Shown here: positions 12,461 to 24,070 of the stretch, in pieces
Layout of the letters: each line of letters opens with the position of its first letter
Numbering within the stretch: the first letter of the stretch is position 1
NCBI GenBank assembly: GCA_050084985.1
Contig: JBITNC010000002.1
Coordinates: 10,912,001 to 10,976,000, forward strand
Direction: 5' to 3'
DNA length: 64,000 nt
DNA from: Nageia nagi
Taxonomy: Eukaryota > Pinophyta
The notes under the pieces: model-generated
What the model was told of the DNA's origin: nothing
What the model saw: only the letters and a program-made list of their open reading frames with translations
Database searches by the model: none
Position numbers and translations under genes: made by a program

Positions 12461-13980
12461 TGAGAATGATGAAGCTTAAACCAAATAAAGCTAGAGTGGG
12501 TATCAAAAGATACTAAAGTAAAAAAGCTTCATAGTGAGTCTTGAATAAGAGCAGCTACTCCTCCTGAACCTCTAACTCCACCTAAGCAATGAGTAGTTTG
12601 GTGACAACTAGACCACCAAGAGTACCCACTGATGGATGGTAGGGCATGTTCCATACTCTCATGAGTCTCACATATGATAATAATATCATATCCATTAACT
12701 ACCTTTGAAAGTGAGCCAAGGGAAGACCATGTCATACCATTGCGATTCCAATAAGCTATATTAAGCTCCTCATTCACCCCCTTACATTACTTAGAATGTC
12801 ATTTAGTAAGTAAAGGCTTGGACCATCCTAGTGGAGGGAAGTCCCTAATGAAAACATGTCGATTACAAATTACTTCTTGTTTGTTACCTTTTTGAGCTAC
12901 AACCACTTATTCCCTAGCTTTATTCAATTCATCAACTTGTAATCTCGTGAGGTCCTCATCTAGATATATCTTATTCAAAAGATCGAATAGTTTTTGTTTG
13001 ACCCATAAAATAGTCATATGTTCTTCAACATTCTTGAAATGTATAGCCAATGTGGAATCAAAAGGAACCCAAGATTTCTGTAACTAAATTTGTTATTCCA
13101 AGAGTATAATGAATGAAGATGTTACCTTCTTTAAGTGGATCAACTAGTTTGGTAACTCCACAAACTCAAATATTGAGGGATTTGGTATTGCAAATTCTCT
13201 ATTCTTTGAACATGGTTTGATTGCAAGCTTAAGTAATGGAGGACTCTTCTTTCCAATTGCTACCTAGATCCAAGAATGCTAACCAACTAATTTCCAACTC
13301 TATTTAATGAATGTTTTTCATAAACATTCTTGTTTGGATGAGAGAGCAACTTATTCTACTTAGTGTTCTTGGAGTTTGGAAATAAGATCCTTCTACCCCT
13401 CTTAGCCTACAATGAATTCAACGTGTAGATTAGCAACTTCTTCTATGGTTTGGATCCCTAAAGAGATCTATGATTGAAGCTTGGTTACTTGCTCTTCCAG
13501 CTATAGGATTCGCTCTGCCAGTGTTGTGATGTTATTCTTTTATTCTGATACTACATGCAAAATATCCAATAATTGCTTCTCGAACAGATCTAGTTTTGTT
13601 TGAAATAAATATATTTTTTCTTACATATTTGAACTTGTGTCTCCTGCATACAAATCTTTAATTACCTATATTTTTTCTTTTTCAAGTTCATTCAGCATCC
13701 CTAGAGGTGGCTATAGAATAAATTCTTGAAACCCCTTCAACAAATTACACACTGTAGAAGACCTCAACCACAAATCCCAATCAAAAACCTTATACTATAT
13801 AAGAATGGATTTGGAACATGTAAAGTCATAAATGAGGCCACTACACTCATTTATGACACTACTTAGCTCCCAAAATGCATCTATATTTGTAGAAGGATCC
13901 CTACCATGAAAGTGTTATTTGTAGAATGTTGCAAAATCTAATATCATTCATCAAGATTTCAAAAACCATGGTTTCTCTAC
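12461..13980 (-). pseudogene. LINE retrotransposon fragment: ORF1-like tail and start of AP-type endonuclease
   Basis: The minus-strand frame 12777-12529 reads LNIAYWNRNGMTWSSLGSL, then IIIICETHES and GGVRGSGGVAALIQDSL. This is the N-terminal third of a plant LINE APE-type endonuclease, where the catalytic Glu lies in the CETHE motif. Upstream (12790-13700) the same strand has a stop-broken coiled-coil-like region (LFEKQLLDILHVV; LEEQVTKLQSQI) and a Lys-rich linker, like a LINE ORF1 end. The endonuclease frame continues (with stops) to 12461, where the CACTA-like right end begins. The RT part is not on the other side, so the element is truncated. Confidence 0.7.
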
Positions 13981-14599
13981 TAGACAATATGGACAAGATC
14001 GAATTTGATGATAATAAAATGTGATCCACTTGCAGATCTTCACATTGGAGGAGACTCGCAAGACAAAGGCAATGGATAACTTGTGAAGAACTTATTTATA
14101 GTTAATTTCATAATGATCATTGATGATGTATAGTGTTTAAAGAATCTACATTTCACCCTTGCAACTCACTACATTGTTAAATTAATTGTAAGTGTTATTA
14201 AAGGAATATTCAAATAAAACAAATGAAATTTATGCTATAATGAACTTGAGATGAATTTTAAGAAAGAGTTGATCCTTGAGAATAAATAACTAAATTCCAA
14301 GAAGAATTTAATGAGACCCATCTAGGAATATTGAAGCTATAATAGATAATTAATGGAATATAAGGGCATCTACTTGGTAGTCAACCTCCAAGCTATTGAA
14401 GCAAAACTCAATACCACTATTGAGGGAAAAAAATGATAAAGGATTGAAGCTTCCCAAAATGGATTTCCAAAATTTCCAAGGATGTCAAAATTTAGACTTA
14501 AATGAAGGATTTAAAAATTGAGATAAAGACTCACTAGGAAAAAGCAAAATTACTCCATACTTGCTTTATTGTAACTATGGAGCTGTTATAACTCAATAG
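13981..14599. other. No recognisable feature
   Basis: AT-rich sequence without a convincing frame, repeat structure or terminal motif on either strand. Confidence 0.5.
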
Positions 14600-16821
14600 A
14601 GGATTAAACCTTCAAACTAGACCCACTCATATCCATTAGTACATTAAAATGTTTCTCTAATTTTTCTTTCAATAGTATCTTCTCCTAGATTACCTTGGTA
14701 TATGCATAGAACAACAATGTAAAAACATGTTTTGACACTGTGTTTAAAAAAAACTAGATCTTTTTACAAATAAAAAATTAATACAAAGAGATATATAATT
14801 AAGATAAGATAAGATAATTTTTTTAATATCCTTTTAAACCTGATGGTTTGTAGGACCTATTAAATTTTATCCAAAAGTAAATATAAATAAATTATGTAAT
14901 TGAATGTTTGTTTCTAATTAAATTAAGTTGTATAATAAAATCGCCAAGCTGTTTTTGATTATCTTGATTTAGTAATTCATGATCAAGCCATAATTACAAA
15001 TACTTTTATTGGTTTGTATAATGCATTCATAAAGTGAACAAAGAAAGAGAAAATTAGTCTTAACTTCTATGTTATTTAGGTTACAAATCTTAGACTTGTT
15101 CTTTTATCCAAAGGTGCTTTAATTTTTATCCATCTATCAATTTTGTTATCCAATTCGTGTGAATTAGTGCTTAATTTTATGATCGCAAGTTTCTCTTTGA
15201 GACAACCAATCTTATATGGATAAGATTTATATTTAAGTTTTGGATTAATTATTTTTTGATATTAAGCTATTTTTCTTTTATTTTTGATATTATCATCACT
15301 CCATAATTTTTGAGTTACTTTATTTGCAATATGTAATTTAAATTTAGCGGTATTTAAAGGGGTTATGTTATTGTGTGAGCCCCAAAAATCAAGTGACTTA
15401 TCAAAGTATTTTATCCAATTTCTTGTAAGTTGTTGAAGGATTAGAAAATGGTGTTGGAAACTACAAGTAACCTATGTTGATCTAAATTTGTTATTTTATA
15501 ATTGTATGATATATATCCTTTTAAAGCTTCATTTTCAATAGGAAGTAAACCAACTTCCATGACAAGGATAGGGTATGGTATGCTATTTTTTATTTTGAAT
15601 TTATAAATAATGAATTATTTTTTTAATTATTTTCCATGTTTATCAAGAAATGCTTCCACCCTAAACTTCACAACCATAAATTATTATTAGATTTATGAGT
15701 TAAGAGAAAAGATTTTTCTTTTTATCTTAGTTTTAAAGTCTCATATTTTATATTAATTTTCTAGGCTATAAAATGCTTTTCACTTAACAAAAATTCTTTT
15801 TTTGAGTTTATACTTTATAATAATTAATTATTACTATGTAAATTCATTGAATTTTTTTTTCCTCTTGAGAGATCTCAACATGCTCTCAAGTCAAGGTTGA
15901 ATTAGATCATTTTCAAAATGGCTATCTACATACCATATGAATATAGAAACATGTTAGTTCTTAGGATATCCTCCTTGCACCTTAAAATCCATGCTTCCTC
16001 TCCAATAAGTTGATGAACTAGATTTAAAACTCATTGAATACGATGTATTATAGGGGGTGTAATAAAAAAAAGGTATCCATAATAAATCTAAATCTAAAAG
16101 ATCATCATAATTAAGCTTTCATAGAATTTCATATTGGATGAGAGTATGATAAAATAAAATAAAAATAAAAAATTGATAATGGAATCATTAAAAAGATTAT
16201 TTGGGATCAAAATGAAAAGAGGTATAATGGGAAAGCATAAATTTGTCAAGTCTCCTTTATACTCTCTTACTCTATTATCAAAAATTTGACTATGTTTATT
16301 ACAGAGTGAAGTTGTACTAATATTCTATGAATGAACAATTTGGATCAATGAGGCAAAGAGTTTTCTTGAAAAATCCTATTCATGCCTCTCTCCCATACAC
16401 TAATGTTGAGGATGCATCTAATCTTATCATACATGAATTCTAGCTACCATGTTAAATCTCCATAAATAATCTATATTGTAGGAGGAAGAATTTTTGCTAA
16501 CCTTCTCCAAAACATTCAATGTTCTTCAACAACATTGAGAGCATAAATAGTATTTCTATGCCCTTTAAGATTCTAAGATAATACTTTCATAAAGAATAAT
16601 TCAACCACATATCCCATCAATATTCTCATCATTTGCTTTATTTTTGAAGGCAACATAATTATTATGCAAAAAATATTATGAGAGAGTACCACAAAAATAC
16701 TTTCTATTTTTTCCTTCCTCTAAATCCTATGAAAGTTATAAGAATGATATGATTATTTAGTTCAAAGTGAAGAAAAAACTTGCTCCAATTAAGTGGAAGA
16801 TACAATATCTTAAAAATTACT
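14600..16821 (-). mobile_element. LINE remnant, copy 1 of an unusual family
   Basis: Homologous along its length to 27270-30430. Shared text includes 'ggtttgtaggacctatta' (14844; 27597), 'ccataatttttgagttactttatt' (15302; 28058) and 'gagagatctcaacatgctctca' (15865; 28621). On the minus strand the upstream part (about 16560-16380) encodes a broken endonuclease (YALNVVEEH, FWRRLAKILPPT, IIYGD). The downstream part (about 15130-15000) encodes a C-terminal motif region (APLDKRT ... TNFLFLCSLYECI). Most of the RT is missing and stops are frequent. Confidence 0.6.
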
Positions 16822-16866
16822 AAAAGTAAAGATAAATTATATTAACATCCACTTGGAGACCAATTT
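16822..16866 (-). repeat. SINE tail fragment
   Basis: On the minus strand this reads TTGGTCTCCAAGTGGATGTTAATATAATTTATC. It matches the 3' part of the tRNA-derived SINE at 46110-46283 (GTTGGTCTCTCGTGGACATTAATATA) and that of the inverted copy at 30062-30222. The 5' tRNA-like part is absent here. Confidence 0.45.
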
Positions 16867-16971
16867 ATTTGATAAATTTAAATAAACTAAATTGGAGCTG
16901 TGATACAATAACAATAAAGTGGAATTAAATCTAAACAACTAAATTAATGTAAAAGATAAGATTACAAAGTA

Positions 16972-17389
16972 TGAATTTTAGAGTTGAATCTTCATTAACT
17001 CTTCAATGGTGAGAGTTTTAGTAAAATGTAAACAATAATAATTCACTAACTAGCTAGAACCAAACTCAACTAGATTACAAGTATTCTAACCTAGTAGTTG
17101 ATAACAAGAAAGATTACACATGTTCTACATTCCAAGGCAAGTTAGAAGATAAAATAAAATGTACAATAAAACTAAAAAAATACCTCAATATTAACAAGTT
17201 ACAAAGCATTGCAAATCTGGTAGGGTGCATATCAGTAAGATAGGTCTAGTCAGTGGGCTAAGGATCGGTTGGCATATTTGGGGGCTAGTTGTCAAATGAC
17301 CGATTCGCTAGCCAGTTTTTAGGGTACCAAATGGCAATGAAATCAAAATATAAGTGAATTACCTTAGTATATTATATGATTTTCCAACA
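16972..17389 (-). repeat. 3' LTR of Copia element B
   Basis: The minus strand starts TGTTGGAAAATC immediately after the polypurine tract and the end of the RNase H frame. The far end is placed at ...CTCTAAAATTCA (16972) because it ends in CA; this boundary is tentative. No matching 5' LTR is present in the window. Confidence 0.55.
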
Positions 17390-17400
17390 TTTTCCCCCTT
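17390..17400 (-). promoter_or_regulatory. Polypurine tract of Copia element B
   Basis: The minus strand reads AAGGGGGAAAA directly before TGTTGG, as expected for the plus-strand primer site next to a 3' LTR. Confidence 0.7.
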
Positions 17401-18740
17401 GATGCAAAGAGGGCTCACCATGGAGTCTCTAAGAATCATATATTGAGCCTTGACAACACCTTTTGTGAAGATTTCAGCTAAATTGATCTTTGTGTTGCAA
17501 TAGTGAAGCTCAATTTGTTTCTTCTCCACCATATCATGGATGAAATGATACTTCAATTGAATGTGCTTTGAACTACTTTGGTGGATGGGATTATGTGCTA
17601 ATTGAATGGCAGTCTGATTGTCACTATAAACTATTATTGGTCTATGTTGTTTCTCATCAATCTCTTCAAGTAACTTCCTCATCCATAATGCTTGAGAATT
17701 GTATGCTATAAGAGCAATATACTCTACTTCACAAGAGGAAAGTGCTATTGTATATTACTTTTTGGAGCTCCATGTAATTAGATATGAACCAAATGACAAA
17801 CATTATCTAGAAGTGAACTTCCTATTATCAAGATTGTTACCCCAATCACTATCACTGAAACTAACAAGTTCCATCTTCTTTGCATGAGAATAATGGAGAC
17901 CATAATTAATGGTGCCTTTAACATGTCTCAAAATATGTTTTGCAACCTTCATATGCAAAATGGAAGGATCATTCATATATCTAGACACCATTGAGACAAT
18001 AAATTGAATATGTGGCCTAATATTGTAAAGAAATATGAAACTAACTACAATGCTCCTAAATTCAATTACGTTTATTTTTGGAGCACCATCATCTTTGCAA
18101 AGAAACTCTCCATGAGTTATAGGATTTAAAAAATTAGTACAATTATCCATGCCAGATTTTGTGAGCATATCTCTTGCATACTTGCTTTGGCAAACAAAAA
18201 AATATTCTTGACATTGGTGGATCTCCATGCCAATAAAATATCTTATAAGACCTATATCCTTCATATCAAAATCATGCATCAAATCAAATCTGAATTTTTC
18301 ATTCATAATAGAATCACTTCCCATATAAATCAAATCATCAACATAAAAAGAAACAAGTAAAATTTGATTATCTTATCTTTTGATGTAGAGTGTTGGCTTA
18401 TTTTTTCTCCTAATGAGTCTAAACCTTTGGAAGTATCCATCAATTTGAGTGTACCAAGCTCTTGGATCTTGCTTGAGATGATACAAGGCTTTCTTGAGCT
18501 TGTATATATGCTGCTCTTTATCTTGCACTTGAAATTCTTGAGGTTTCTTCATATAAACCTCCTCATACAAATAGCCATTCAAGAATGCACTCTTTACATC
18601 CATTTGATGTACACTCCAATATTTTTGGGCAACCAATGAAATAAGCATTCTTACTATTTCTTGTCTTGCAATCGATGCAAAAGTCTCTTCAAAATCCACA
18701 CCATATTTTTTTATGAACCCTTTGGCAACCAATCATTCTT
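17401..18740 (-). pseudogene. Copia reverse transcriptase / RNase H region, element B
   Basis: Frames 18732-18373, 18333-17803 and 17682-17359 together cover the Copia RT and RNase H. Visible motifs: VAKGFIKKYGVDFEETFA, then HQMDVKSAFLNGYLYEEVY (RT N-terminal half); YVDDLIYMGS, the catalytic box, intact near 18320-18350; MKDIGLIRYFIGMEIHQ; then an RNase H tail with YSDNQTAIQLAHNP and KHIQLKYHFIHDMVE. A change such as DPRAWYTQID replacing the usual SPRAWY indicates mild decay. Frameshifts or stops separate the three frames (near 18365 and at 17700-17800), so this is a broken but fairly young element. Confidence 0.9.
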
Positions 18741-19646
18741 TATGTATTTCAATTGTTACATCATTATTATATTTATTTTTGTAGACCCACTTGGAGCCTA
18801 CACAACTCTTTCTTTTGCTCAACTCATAAAGCCCCCAGATATCATTCTTTTCAATTGAGTGAAGCTCTTTTTCAATGGCATTCAACTACATTTTTGGTTC
18901 AATCTTCCTCATAACAAGATGGATCAAAATTAGAAAAAATAACATTCTGGTTTGCACACAATGCATAATTAACCATTTCTCCCTTTGTATCTTCATCTAT
19001 TTCCATATCACTAAATTGATTCATAGTTTTTCCATTTCATAAAATTGACTTCTAGCAAGCCTTTGATGAAAGTTTGGATCTAAAACTTAAGAAGGAGTAT
19101 GGTTTTGAAAATGCCTTTTACCTCTTTTTGTTTTCATCACTTCTTGAATTACATTTGGAGAACCACCACGTGAAGGAGAATTAGGAGTGGATTTGGAGCT
19201 ATTGGAGGGACTTGATGGAGGACTTGGAGGTACCACTTGAAGATTTGGATCTCTTGGGCTACACATTCTTCAATTTTTAAGTGTTTTCATGGTTAACCAC
19301 TTCTCCCCCAATATACACAATGCATTTTTGTTGTTGTCCATAGATATTCCCTTCCTCAAAAATGACATCTTTGGACATAATTATTTTCTTGGTTCTTGGA
19401 TTGTAAAGCATATATGCTTTACTCTCTTCACTATACCTAATTAACACATATGGTTCACTATTTGCATATAATTTTTTTCTATTTTTTTTTGCACATAAGC
19501 ATATGCCAAACATTCAAAAACTCTAAAATATCAAACAATTAGCTTCTTATCAAACCAAGCTTCAAAAATGTTCTTTCCTTAAATTGTAGTAGTTGAGAAT
19601 CTATTTAAAATGTAATTGGATGTTCTCATTGCTTCAGCCCAATATA
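18741..19646 (-). pseudogene. Copia integrase C-terminal half, element B
   Basis: Frame 19513-19277 contains FGICLCAKKNRKKLYANSE, then YMLYNPRTKKIIMSKDVIFEE, the C-terminal integrase/connection block of Copia polyproteins. At 19560-19646 the strand reads YWAEAMRTSNYILNR, the helix after the integrase catalytic core. The frame is cut at 19646 by a CACTA transposon and resumes at 20739. The stretch 18741-19270 is the low-conservation linker before RT. Confidence 0.8.
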
Positions 19647-20738
19647 CACTACTACATTTTAGAGATTTTACATCATATGATGCATCATAAAATTGCATTT
19701 TGATGCCATGATGCAATATGCATCATTATTTCACATGTCTACATTGATCTAGATAAAACCATTTTTTTGACTCATTGGTTGACTCATTGAATGACACATT
19801 GTATGATGCATTGTTTGATGCATTTTAGTGCATCAAGCAATGTGTCAAGTGATACATGAACCAAAAAAAAGGTGCAAATTATGCACATGGATTATGGCAT
19901 GATCTGCTATTGACCGTTGATGCATTCCTTGATTGATAATGGAGTTTTAGTGGCGAGTATGATGCCATTGAAGAGTAAATAAGGGAGCTTGCCCTTTATA
20001 AGGGTATTTTTATGGATATAGGGATGTATTTTTAGTGATGCAAGTTTGCAAGAGTTGAAGGCAAGTTGGAGAACATAGATAGTAGTGTATATGCATTTTA
20101 TGGTAAGAAAAATATGCATTGCATGCTTCAACCACCCATGAATTTCGATAAAGGAGGTCCTCAATATTTGGTGGATGCCGATGAAATTTTTGACTGTATG
20201 CTCATGGAATACAATAATTTTAGGTTACCAAAGATACAACTTTCCTCAATAAACATTGAAACTATTTCACCAAATGCAATAAACACGAGCAGTAGTCCAA
20301 CCAAATGAATTCACCTTTCCCAGCATCCTCAAAGCATGGACCAAAATAAGAGACTTGTAAAAGAGTTTATACATACATCAAAGACTCTTTAAAATAATTT
20401 TTTATCAAATGTTATGGTTGTGAGTATCTTGTTATACGTATATACAAAATATGGAAGTGTAGAGAATATAGATGAATTATTTGATAAGATGCAAACTCTC
20501 ATCCCTATCATGTTGATGTATTATTTGATGCATACATGACATATAAAGCATCATGTATAGCATCAATTATTTGATGCTCATAACTCTATATATGACACAT
20601 TACCTGATGCATAAATGATGCTTTGTTTAACAGTACCCTTAGCATCAATTTATGCATTGAGATTTCTACAATTTTTTTTTTAAATAAGACTATGGATTGA
20701 CATATTGTATGATGCAAAATCGATAAAATGTAGTAGTG
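19647..20738. mobile_element. Non-autonomous CACTA transposon with captured PPR gene fragment
   Basis: Exact 15-bp terminal inverted repeats, CACTACTACATTTTA (19647-19661) and its complement TAAAATGTAGTAGTG (20724-20738), are flanked by the 3-bp target duplication ATA (19644-19646 and 20739-20741). Subterminal zones (19675-19830, 20500-20720) are full of GATGCA/TGATGCAT words, the binding-site-like repeats of CACTA elements. At 1,092 bp there is no transposase, so it depends on an autonomous relative. The middle (about 20060-20520) is derived from a pentatricopeptide-repeat gene. It sits inside the integrase of Copia element B, so it is younger than that element. Confidence 0.93.
20060..20520 (+). 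pseudogene. Captured PPR-protein gene fragment within the CACTA element
   Basis: Read across frames, the + strand shows PPR signatures in the expected order: LVDADEIFDCM (20170-20205), NFPQ.TLKLFHQMQ.T (20210-20285), QPNEFTFPSILKAWTKIRDL (about 20298-20360), then KYGSVENIDELFDKMQT (20448-20500). This is the usual 35-residue PPR rhythm (…G.L.DA..+FD.M… then EAL.LF.QMQ..G..PN.FTF.S+L.A). Stops and frameshifts make it non-coding. Plant PPR proteins bind organellar RNA; the fragment itself is only a passenger. Confidence 0.8.
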
Positions 20739-21678
20739 ATATATTATGCAATTTTTTTATTGCAATATACATCTTGCCATCTCTATGAGAGTTCTATTTT
20801 TTCTCTCAGCCATTTCATTTTGTTAAGGAGTATAGGTTGTAGTGTATTGCCTCTTAATACTATTTTTTTTACAAAAATTAATAAATTTAGTAGAAGTATA
20901 CTCTCCCCTCTATCACTTAGTACACATGTTATTTCATGCTCACTCTCATTTTCAACCAACTCCTTGAATTCCTTAAAATACCCAAATACTTGATCTTTAT
21001 GTTTTAGAAAATAAATCTAACACATTATACTAAAATCATCAATAAAAGTGAGAAAATAGGAATTCATACCAATACTTTTGGATTTCATTGGACCACATAA
21101 ATTAGTATCCACCAATTATAGTGGGAATGATTCATTCCATTCTTTCCCATGATTAAATTTCTATCTTGCTTGCTTGCCCAAAACATAAGCTTAACAAATA
21201 GATTTTGGATCTTAAATGAGAGGTAAACCATGAACAAGATCATGAAATAGCTTTAAAATGTTAAAATTCAAGTGGCCAAATATAAGATGCCACAACCAAG
21301 ACATATCAATGACAACTACATTTACAAGAATATTGTCCCCTTTATCCCCAAGCTTCAATGAAAATAACCACTTTGCAATCATGTGAACAATAGTAACATG
21401 CTTGTTCCCATGATTCTTATTAAAAACTCACATTTTTAATCTTCAAAAACCAACTTGTAGTTGTTCTCCATAATCTTCCCAATACTAAGCAAACTATGAA
21501 CCATATCTAGAGTATGATAAACATTATTCACCTTCTTCATTCCATGCTTGGTAAGCACCATAAGCATGCCTTTACTAGCCACTTTTATGGTTTCCATACA
21601 GCACTCATGCTTTGAAGCTTCTTTAAAGATTGAGGGCTCATGCTTGTTGTCAATCTTGGCAAATAAGGATTTGTTCAA
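20739..21678 (-). pseudogene. Copia protease-to-integrase region, element B
   Basis: The minus strand at 20739-20850 reads, with frame changes, the integrase YTP..NGMAER-like block interrupted by the CACTA insertion. At 21678-21436 an open frame reads NKSLFAKIDNKHEPSIF ... MVLTKHGMKKVNNVYHT ... HSLLSIGKIMENNYKLVFE, the stretch between retropepsin and the GAG-pre-integrase domain. The sequence upstream of 21690 belongs to a different element, so B lacks its own gag and 5' LTR here. Confidence 0.75.
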
Positions 21679-21689
21679 GGTTATGCTCC

Positions 21690-22954
21690 TTGTTACCTTT
21701 TGTGTAGGAGAATTTTGTTCCTAAGGTGACTTTTCTACATCAATATCTAACCAGTTAGGTGTAACTAAAGAATCCTCTAGATCATTAACATCCTCTTTAG
21801 AAGTAGATTCTTTAGGAATTTCATTGAACTTTACATCCCTTGAAATGAACACTTCTTTATAGGATGGATAGTAGAGCCTGTAGCCTCTATGCTGACTTTC
21901 ATAACCCATAAAGATGCATTTTTAGCCTTTTTGTCTAACTTTTTCTTTTTCTTAGAAATAATGTAGGAGAATGCTTCACAACCAAACACCCAAAGGTGAG
22001 AAATGTTAGGTTTGCTTCCTGACCATGCCTCAAAAGGAGTTTTACCCTAAATGACTTTTATGAGACACATATTCAAGGTGTAAATATTAATGCTCATAGA
22101 TTCACCTCACAAGAAACTAAGAAGATTACCTAACATGCATCTAGCCATTTCTATAATTATTCTATTTTTCTTTTTGGTCACTCTATTCTACTGAGGAGTG
22201 TAAGGAATCATAAACTACCTCTTGATTCCATACTTAGCACAATAGTCATTGAACTCATTGATACTATATTCTCCCCCATTATCTAATCTTAACATCTTGA
22301 TTTTAAGGTTAGTTTGATTCTCAACAAAGGCCTTAAAAACCTTAAAACTCTCCAAGGTTTGATCCTTGTGCTCAAATAGATACCTAAAGGTCATCTTACT
22401 AAAGTCATCAATGAAGGTCAAGATGTAAGATGCTTCTCTAAGCAACTTAATTTAAAATGGACCCATCAAATCTAGATGCAAAAGTTGAAGAGGTTGAGAT
22501 GCTCTTCTTTTCATATTATTTTTAAACTTTTATTTATGCATCTTGCTAAAAATGTACTTCTCGCAAAGATCAATCAAAAGAGAAATTAAAGTAAACCTTT
22601 CACAAGTTCTTAGTCTTTTATTATTTGAATACTCTTATGGTTAAGGTGCCCTAAACATTGGTGCCAAAGATTACCTCTTGAACACACACTTGTAGCAAGA
22701 CACATCTTTGATGGAACTTGATCCATAATGTAGAGATCATATTTCATTGATCTTTTAACCAATGTGGTAAGTCCTTTCTTAATGCACCAAGATTGAGAGT
22801 TGAACTCAAAAGAGTACCCTTTTCTAGCAACTTGGATTATAAAGAGAAGGTTCATCCTTAACTTAAGAACATGGAGAACATTTTTAAAAAAAAATTTGTG
22901 AATCAACACACTTCCAATTCCTTGGAATTCAAGGATAGAGTTATCACCTATCAC
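21690..22954 (-). pseudogene. Copia GAG-pre-integrase and integrase, element A
   Basis: Frame 22954-22610 holds the pre-integrase domain (LVKRSMKYDLYIMDQ; LWHQCLGHLNHKSIQII, with the zinc-binding His residues). Frame 22445-22215 is the integrase core (YILTFIDDFSKMTFRYLF ... MLRLDNGGEYSINEFNDYC) with the D...D of the catalytic triad visible. Frame 21909-21721 is the C-terminal block (GYRLYYPSYKEVFISRDVKFNE). Frameshifts separate the blocks. After 21690 the expected RT of this element is missing and element B begins. Confidence 0.9.
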
Positions 22955-22959
22955 AACTG

Positions 22960-24070
22960 CATATTTTCTATACTTGTGAAAGTTTACAAACTTTTCCTTT
23001 TCAAAGCATAGTGATTAGTGCAACCAAAATCAATAATCTAATCAGACAAAAAAATATGAGATATGGAGTAGAGCATTGCAACAAGACTAGCTTGAATATT
23101 CTTCTTTCCTTTGAATTTATTTACATTTTCATTACCTTTATTCTTTTTCTCTCTTTTTTTTTGTAGCAATCAACTTCTTTGTGACCTTGTATGCCATAAT
23201 AGTTACAATGACTATCAAACTTTTCTTTAGGATATGGATTATTTGCTTTGCCTTTTCCATCTCTTTACTTGAAGTGGTTTTTATTGCCATTGTTTTAGTT
23301 ACTATTGCTGTTGTTCTTATTTTTACCATTGTTGCCATTATTCCTCTTGTTATTGTAGCCATTACCTTTTTTATCAAACCTTTTGGAGGAAGAAGGATAA
23401 GATTTCTTTTTATGGTTGAACTTCTTCTTGAAATGGGATTTGGTTGCTCCAAAAGCAACATTATTATCCTTAAAAGAAGAATTCAACACCTTTTATTTAG
23501 GGTTTCCTCATGCTTCAAAAGAAATCTAGAAAGATTCTCAAGGGAGAAGAATTATTCTTCATCATCAAGCCTTGTTTCCATAATCATCATAAAGTTTTCA
23601 AATTTTGAAGAAAGGCTTTGAAGAATGATGAATACCATGAACTCATCATTGATCTAATTACACTCATAAGCAACAAGTTGAGTCCTTAGTTCAATGATTT
23701 TATTCAAGTAGATAGCCACATTTTCATCTTCCCTTTGATAATATTGAAGCAACTTTTGGAGAATAGTAAATCTTCTTGAAAATTTTAAACCATGGTATAT
23801 TTGTTTAGGCTTATCCCAAGCTTCATTTACTAAGGTTGAAGAGGAAATCATCAAGAGCACATCACTTGAAACTGCATGGAAGATCATGGAGGTTGCCAAC
23901 TCATTCTTTATGTTGTAAACCTTTAGTGCCTTCTCATCTGTAGGAGGTATAAGGTTCTCATTCACTATTTGTCGAAGCTTCCTTGCTTGTACTTTAGCTC
24001 TCATCTGAGGTTCACAAATACCAAAGTTGAAACCATTAAGAATGTGTTTGGATAAAAAGAATTCTCCCAT
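22960..24070 (-). pseudogene. Copia gag and protease start, element A
   Basis: Frame 24070-23654 is the UBN2-type gag of Copia elements (ALKVYNIKNELATSMIF; LVNEAWDKPKQIYHG; LQKLLQYYQREDENVAIYLNKI). It continues past stops to ENLSRFLLKHEE, an Asn/Lys-rich linker (23461-23290) and a nucleocapsid knuckle at about 23180-23215 reading CNYYGIQGHKEVDC, where the second Cys of the CCHC motif is Tyr. The protease active site at about 23030 reads IIDFGCTNHYA, with DFG in place of DSG and a stop before it. Both changes mean the element cannot work. Confidence 0.88.

Noticed and set aside
20736-20993. 85-residue frame on the + strand
   Set aside because: Antisense to the Copia integrase core of element B.
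23181-23621. A 146-residue hydrophobic protein on the + strand
   Set aside because: It is the antisense reading of the Asn/Lys-rich Copia gag linker on the minus strand.
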